A program made the translations under genes and the position numbers. From Planctomycetota bacterium (GTDB taxonomy: Bacteria; Planctomycetota; Planctomycetia; Isosphaerales; Isosphaeraceae), in contig JAJYDH010000327.1 of assembly GCA_021777685.1 (NCBI GenBank), forward strand, positions 1 to 7,421: 7,421 bases of DNA, read 5' to 3'. This document shows positions 5,313 through 7,421 of the stretch, one piece after another (the first letter of the stretch is position 1; each line of letters opens with the position of its first letter). A model generated the notes under the pieces. It had not been told where the DNA came from. It saw only the letters and a program-made list of their open reading frames with translations, and did not search any database.

Positions 5313-7421
5313 TCATTTCTTCCTGAGCGTCTGCATGTATTCGATGACGTCGATCAACTCCTGGGCCGTCATCGTCTTCTGGAGGTCGGCCGGCATCAGG
5401 GAGGTCGGCTGCTTCTTCAGCTCGTCGATCTCCGACTTCTTCAGGGTCCGGGCGATGGAGTCGCTGCCCTTGAGCACGATCTCCGCGGGCGTCTCGGAGA
5501 GCTTGATGCCGCTGACGACGTTGCCGTCGACCGTCGACGCGCTCCAGGTCTCGTAGTTGTGGCTGATGCCGGCCGACGGGAAGAGGATGGCCTCGAAGAA
5601 GGCCTCGCGACTGAGCTTCGACCCGATCTCCGAGAGGTTGGGGCCGACCTCCTTGCCTTCGCCGTCGATGACGTGGCACGTGTTGCACTTGGCGACCCCC
5701 TGGAAGACGGCCTTGCCCCGGGCCGCGTCTCCCCTCGATCGGAGCATCGCGGCCAGCGGCGGCAGGGGCTTCTCGTTGCGCGCCGGCGGGGGCGGGAACA
5801 GGGCCCCGATCTCTCGCATGAGGCCCGAGTCGTTGAAGGTCGCCGTCTGCAGGGCAAAGGCGACGGCCTGCGTCAGGTCCGGGGCCAGGGACTTGTCCTT
5901 GATCCGCCGCAGCAGATCTCGGGCCCCTTGAGGAGTCTTCGCCATCCCCCGGGCCGCGGCCCGGGCCACGGCATCGGGCGTCTTCGCGTCGTCGACCAGG
6001 GCCGCCAGGAGCGGCGTGGCCCGTCGATCCTGGGCGTCGCCCAGGACGCGCGCGAGCGCCGCGGCGGACTCGACGTCGGACCCGCCCAGCGTGGTCGTCA
6101 GGATCTCCCGCTGGCCCCGGCGTAAGAGGACCTCGATGGCGTCGACCGCCAGGCTGCCCTCGAGCCGGGCCGTCGCGAGGGCGATCAGTTCCGGATAGCG
6201 GTCCTTCATTTCGAACCGATCGACGAGCGTGACGAAAGCCGGCGTCCCCTTGGTCCGGTCCAGGACCTTTTCGACCGCCGCGCGCTTCTCGGGCGACCGG
6301 GACACGTCGCCGCCTTCGAGGCGGTTCACCGCCTCGGAGTCGATCAGCGACCGGCGGGCTTCGTCGGTCGTGCTCGCGTGGAAGGCGAGTTGCTCGATGG
6401 CTGCTCGCTTCCCCTCGCCCTTCTGAAAATCGAACGCCCGAAAGAGGCGGGGGAGTTCCTCCGTCGGGGTCGCGGGGGCCTCGATGAGCTTCGCCAGCAG
6501 CTCCGCCGACCGGGAGGCCCGCGACCGCCAGACGATGTCGCGTCCGGCCTTCGTCGAAAGGGCGTCCGGCACGGCCTTCAGGTAGGCCGCCAGGCATTCA
6601 TCCCAGTGCTTCGCCGCGGCGATGCCGAGGGCCTCCAGGAACCAGCGATCGTCGCCCCGGTATGTTTTCGCGAGTTTCGCCCAATCGGCGGCCGGCGAGG
6701 AGTCTTCGGCCAGGGCGATCGCCAGCTCGCGGCGAATCCTGGGCGACTCCGAGGCGACGTCGCGGGGCGTCCATCGCCAGGAGGGCGAGAGCTCGCGACC
6801 GGCCCGGATCGCGACGATCTTCAGGTCATCATCCGCCCCCTCGGTCGCGATCTTGAGATAATTGATACCCTTGCTCGGGAGTTGGCCCAAGAGCCATAAC
6901 GCGCGGGCGCGGAACCTCGGGTTCGGGTCCTCGCGGAACATCCTCGCCAGCGCGGGCTCGGCCTTCGTGCCGAAGCCGTGCAAGGCCGTCCAGGCCAGGT
7001 ATCGCGTGTCCTGGTTCGGGCTCCGCAGGGAGGTGATGGCGCCTTCGACGGTCGCCACGTCGACCTTCGGCGTGACGTACTTCGCCCCCGGCGGGGCGAT
7101 CCGGAAGATCCGGCCCTTGTCGACGTCGCCCATCGCGTGGCCGCCGACGCCCGGGTCGTACCAGTCGGCGACGATCAGCGAGCCGTCGGGCGCCACGCAG
7201 ACGTCGCTCGGCCGGAACCACTTGTCCCGCGTCCCTTCGAGGATGGTCTCGATCCGGGCGGAGTAGCCCGCCCCTTGCTCCTTCACCGGGTAGGCGCGGA
7301 CCACGTTCGGCCCGGCGTCGCAGTGGATCACCTGGTCGCGGAAGACCTCGGGGAGCAACGTCCCCTCATACACGCAGATGCCGGTCGGGGAACCGCCGCC
7401 GGTCAGGAGGAGATTGGGCAC
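5313..7421 (-). CDS. PVC-type HEAT-repeat protein with C-terminal cytochrome c domain (5' partial)
   Basis: The gene enters from the right edge on the minus strand; the GTG at 7421-7419 is the first codon seen, not a supported start. The 702 visible residues begin in the last part of a sorbosone-dehydrogenase-like propeller (RDQVIHCDAGPNVVRAYPVK, FRPSDVCVAPDGSLIVADWY, GRIFRIAPPG; about 1-115). A helical HEAT-repeat array follows (about 120-540; for example TRYLAWTALHGFG, FRARALWLLGQL). The protein ends in a class I cytochrome c domain (about 565-700) with heme motif CNTCH (579-583; DNA 5673-5687), GPNLSEIGSKLSREAFFEAI, and probable axial Met676 in SLMPADL. This is the planctomycete 'membrane-bound dehydrogenase/CxxCH' family. 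Members are commonly about 1000 aa or more, so several hundred N-terminal residues and any signal peptide lie outside the window. It converges on the DUF1501 gene with 12 bases between stops. A periplasmic oxidoreductase role is inferred from family; the substrate is unknown. Confidence 0.93.
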   Translation of the reverse strand: MPNLLLTGGGSPTGICVYEGTLLPEVFRDQVIHCDAGPNVVRAYPVKEQGAGYSARIETILEGTRDKWFRPSDVCVAPDGSLIVADWYDPGVGGHAMGDVDKGRIFRIAPPGAKYVTPKVDVATVEGAITSLRSPNQDTRYLAWTALHGFGTKAEPALARMFREDPNPRFRARALWLLGQLPSKGINYLKIATEGADDDLKIVAIRAGRELSPSWRWTPRDVASESPRIRRELAIALAEDSSPAADWAKLAKTYRGDDRWFLEALGIAAAKHWDECLAAYLKAVPDALSTKAGRDIVWRSRASRSAELLAKLIEAPATPTEELPRLFRAFDFQKGEGKRAAIEQLAFHASTTDEARRSLIDSEAVNRLEGGDVSRSPEKRAAVEKVLDRTKGTPAFVTLVDRFEMKDRYPELIALATARLEGSLAVDAIEVLLRRGQREILTTTLGGSDVESAAALARVLGDAQDRRATPLLAALVDDAKTPDAVARAAARGMAKTPQGARDLLRRIKDKSLAPDLTQAVAFALQTATFNDSGLMREIGALFPPPPARNEKPLPPLAAMLRSRGDAARGKAVFQGVAKCNTCHVIDGEGKEVGPNLSEIGSKLSREAFFEAILFPSAGISHNYETWSASTVDGNVVSGIKLSETPAEIVLKGSDSIARTLKKSEIDELKKQPTSLMPADLQKTMTAQELIDVIEYMQTLRKK

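Noticed and set aside
5179..6597. A 472-aa minus-strand frame overlapping the HEAT/cytochrome gene
   Set aside because: It is a second frame of the same strand, rich in Arg, Gly and Pro. The adjacent frame carries the CNTCH heme motif and HEAT repeats and is the real gene.

Overview
The window is GC-rich, with a strong G/C third-codon bias. It carries three intact families that are hallmarks of Planctomycetota: a PSCyt1-PSCyt2-PSD1 (DUF1549/DUF1553) c-type cytochrome protein, a Tat-exported DUF1501 protein, and a PVC-type HEAT-repeat protein ending in a CxxCH cytochrome domain. A GC-rich planctomycete, possibly of the Isosphaeraceae/Gemmataceae kind, is the best reading. The lineage is inferred from gene families and base composition, not from a marker gene.

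Positions 1-1051 are a degraded zone. It holds a short perfect hairpin (13-42), a heptamer tandem repeat (131-165), and a WD40-repeat gene remnant (75-521, with WD40-like reading continuing past the stop to about 553). Next comes what looks like one end of an IS3-type insertion sequence (about 555-666, minus strand). Abutting it is the 3' third of a second DUF1501 gene (667-1051), broken by a nonsense codon and a one-base expansion of a G run. The order WD40 remnant / IS end / DUF1501 tail suggests IS-associated deletion fused two unrelated genes.

Positions 1082-5300 hold the intact plus-strand pair: the 904-aa cytochrome protein and, 31 bases on, the 490-aa DUF1501 protein. The gap is bridged exactly by a 12-codon mini-ORF with ATGA overlaps at both ends, which may couple translation. 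Because the DUF1501 pseudogene sits 30 bases upstream of the cytochrome gene, the locus probably once held tandem DUF1553-DUF1501 cassettes.

Positions 5313-7421 hold the 3' part of a convergent minus-strand gene for a propeller/HEAT/cytochrome c protein. It is separated from the DUF1501 gene by only 12 bases and its start lies beyond the window. All three intact proteins appear to act outside the cytoplasm: two have mono- or di-heme CxxCH motifs, and the third has a twin-arginine signal and an alkaline-phosphatase-like fold family. Their joint biochemical role is not established. No tRNA, rRNA, CRISPR array or convincing promoter was seen.
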